Source of the DNA: Paralithodes platypus
Taxonomy: Eukaryota; Arthropoda; Malacostraca; Decapoda; Lithodidae
Length of the DNA stretch: 64,000 bases
Assembly: GCA_032716605.1 (NCBI GenBank)
Contig: CM064552.1
Location: forward strand, 1,082,783 to 1,146,782
Reading direction: 5' to 3'
Shown: positions 63,700 through 64,000 of the stretch, one piece after another
How the letters are laid out: every line of letters begins with the position of its first letter
Position numbering within the stretch: the first letter of the stretch is position 1
Translations under genes and position numbers: made by a program
Notes under the pieces: generated by a model
Databases searched by the model: none
Told to the model about the DNA's origin: nothing
The model's input: the letters and a program-made list of their open reading frames with translations, nothing else

Positions 63700-64000
63700 T
63701 CGACAGCCAATTGTTGTTGTTGTTGTTTTTGGCGCACTCTCCCATCCAGGAGTTCGTTCTATGAACAATGGCTGTTTCCTTATTGTTATTTGTATTTGTT
63801 AAAAATGTTCATAGGCCTATTACTTGTATATTTCTTTTCTCAAATTAACGATACTCTCCCTCTCCCTCCTTTTTAGAACTGTTCTTATAATCTCTGCTAC
63901 CCTTTTTAATTCATTTTGTTCAAATATTTCCCTCAAGTTGTCCCTGCCTCTCAGATCTTTGTATAGGTCTTCGTATAATTCACAGTTGAACAGGTGCATT
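63700..64000 (-). mobile_element. LINE C-terminal fragment, runs off the edge
   Basis: From 64000 downward the minus strand reads MHLFNCELYEDLYKDLRGRD and EIFEQNELKRVAEIIRTVLK, then stops; it is followed by an (AAC)n tail at 63712-63726. Resembles the end of a non-LTR ORF2; the clade is unclear. Confidence 0.5.

Overview
This is eukaryotic nuclear DNA, most likely from an arthropod and probably a decapod crustacean. The evidence is: two spliced host genes with GT-AG introns of about 0.1 to 3.5 kb; dense (AG)n, (AC)n and (TA)n microsatellites; many non-LTR retrotransposon fragments of CR1, I and jockey-like type; and a short run of the arthropod telomere repeat TTAGG. No prokaryotic operon, CRISPR array or origin is present.

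Two host genes, both on the minus strand, can be rebuilt exon by exon with every intron phase consistent. (1) At 913..11190 lies a nucleobase/ascorbate transporter of the SLC23 family. Ten coding exons give 524 residues from a well-placed ATG; only the last coding exon lies beyond the left edge. (2) At 30621..60845 lies a complete mitochondrial isoleucyl-tRNA synthetase (IARS2 type). Twenty coding exons give 1022 residues, from a basic mitochondrial presequence through HIGH, the editing domain and KMSKS to a C-terminal four-cysteine zinc finger and a TAG stop.

Between the genes (about 11.2 to 30.6 kb), inside their introns and upstream of IARS2 (60.9 to 64 kb) the DNA is almost wholly mobile-element debris. 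It holds a nearly full-length LINE at 16.43..19.47 kb with a very similar truncated sister at 22.5..23.08 kb, halves of a Penelope-like element in two introns, an RNase H-bearing I-type LINE tail, a CR1 tail, tRNA-headed SINEs, a 410-540 bp element that borrows the 3' tail of the LINE, TTAA-flanked piggyBac-like MITEs, TA-flanked Tigger-like MITEs, and a large foldback family whose arms recur more than ten times. Several insertions are nested with clear target-site duplications.

The most unusual signals are these: repeated local duplication of exon edges with their splice sites in the SLC23 gene; a strong excess of the words TACAGTA/TACTGTA, which match the scars left when CAG-ended TA-targeting transposons excise (one case supported by three sister copies, one weaker), with three host splice donors embedded in that word; a 207-bp palindrome with TTAGG repeats at its tip; a perfect 67-bp palindrome; and a decayed myosin-XVIII-like exon fragment stranded in an IARS2 intron.
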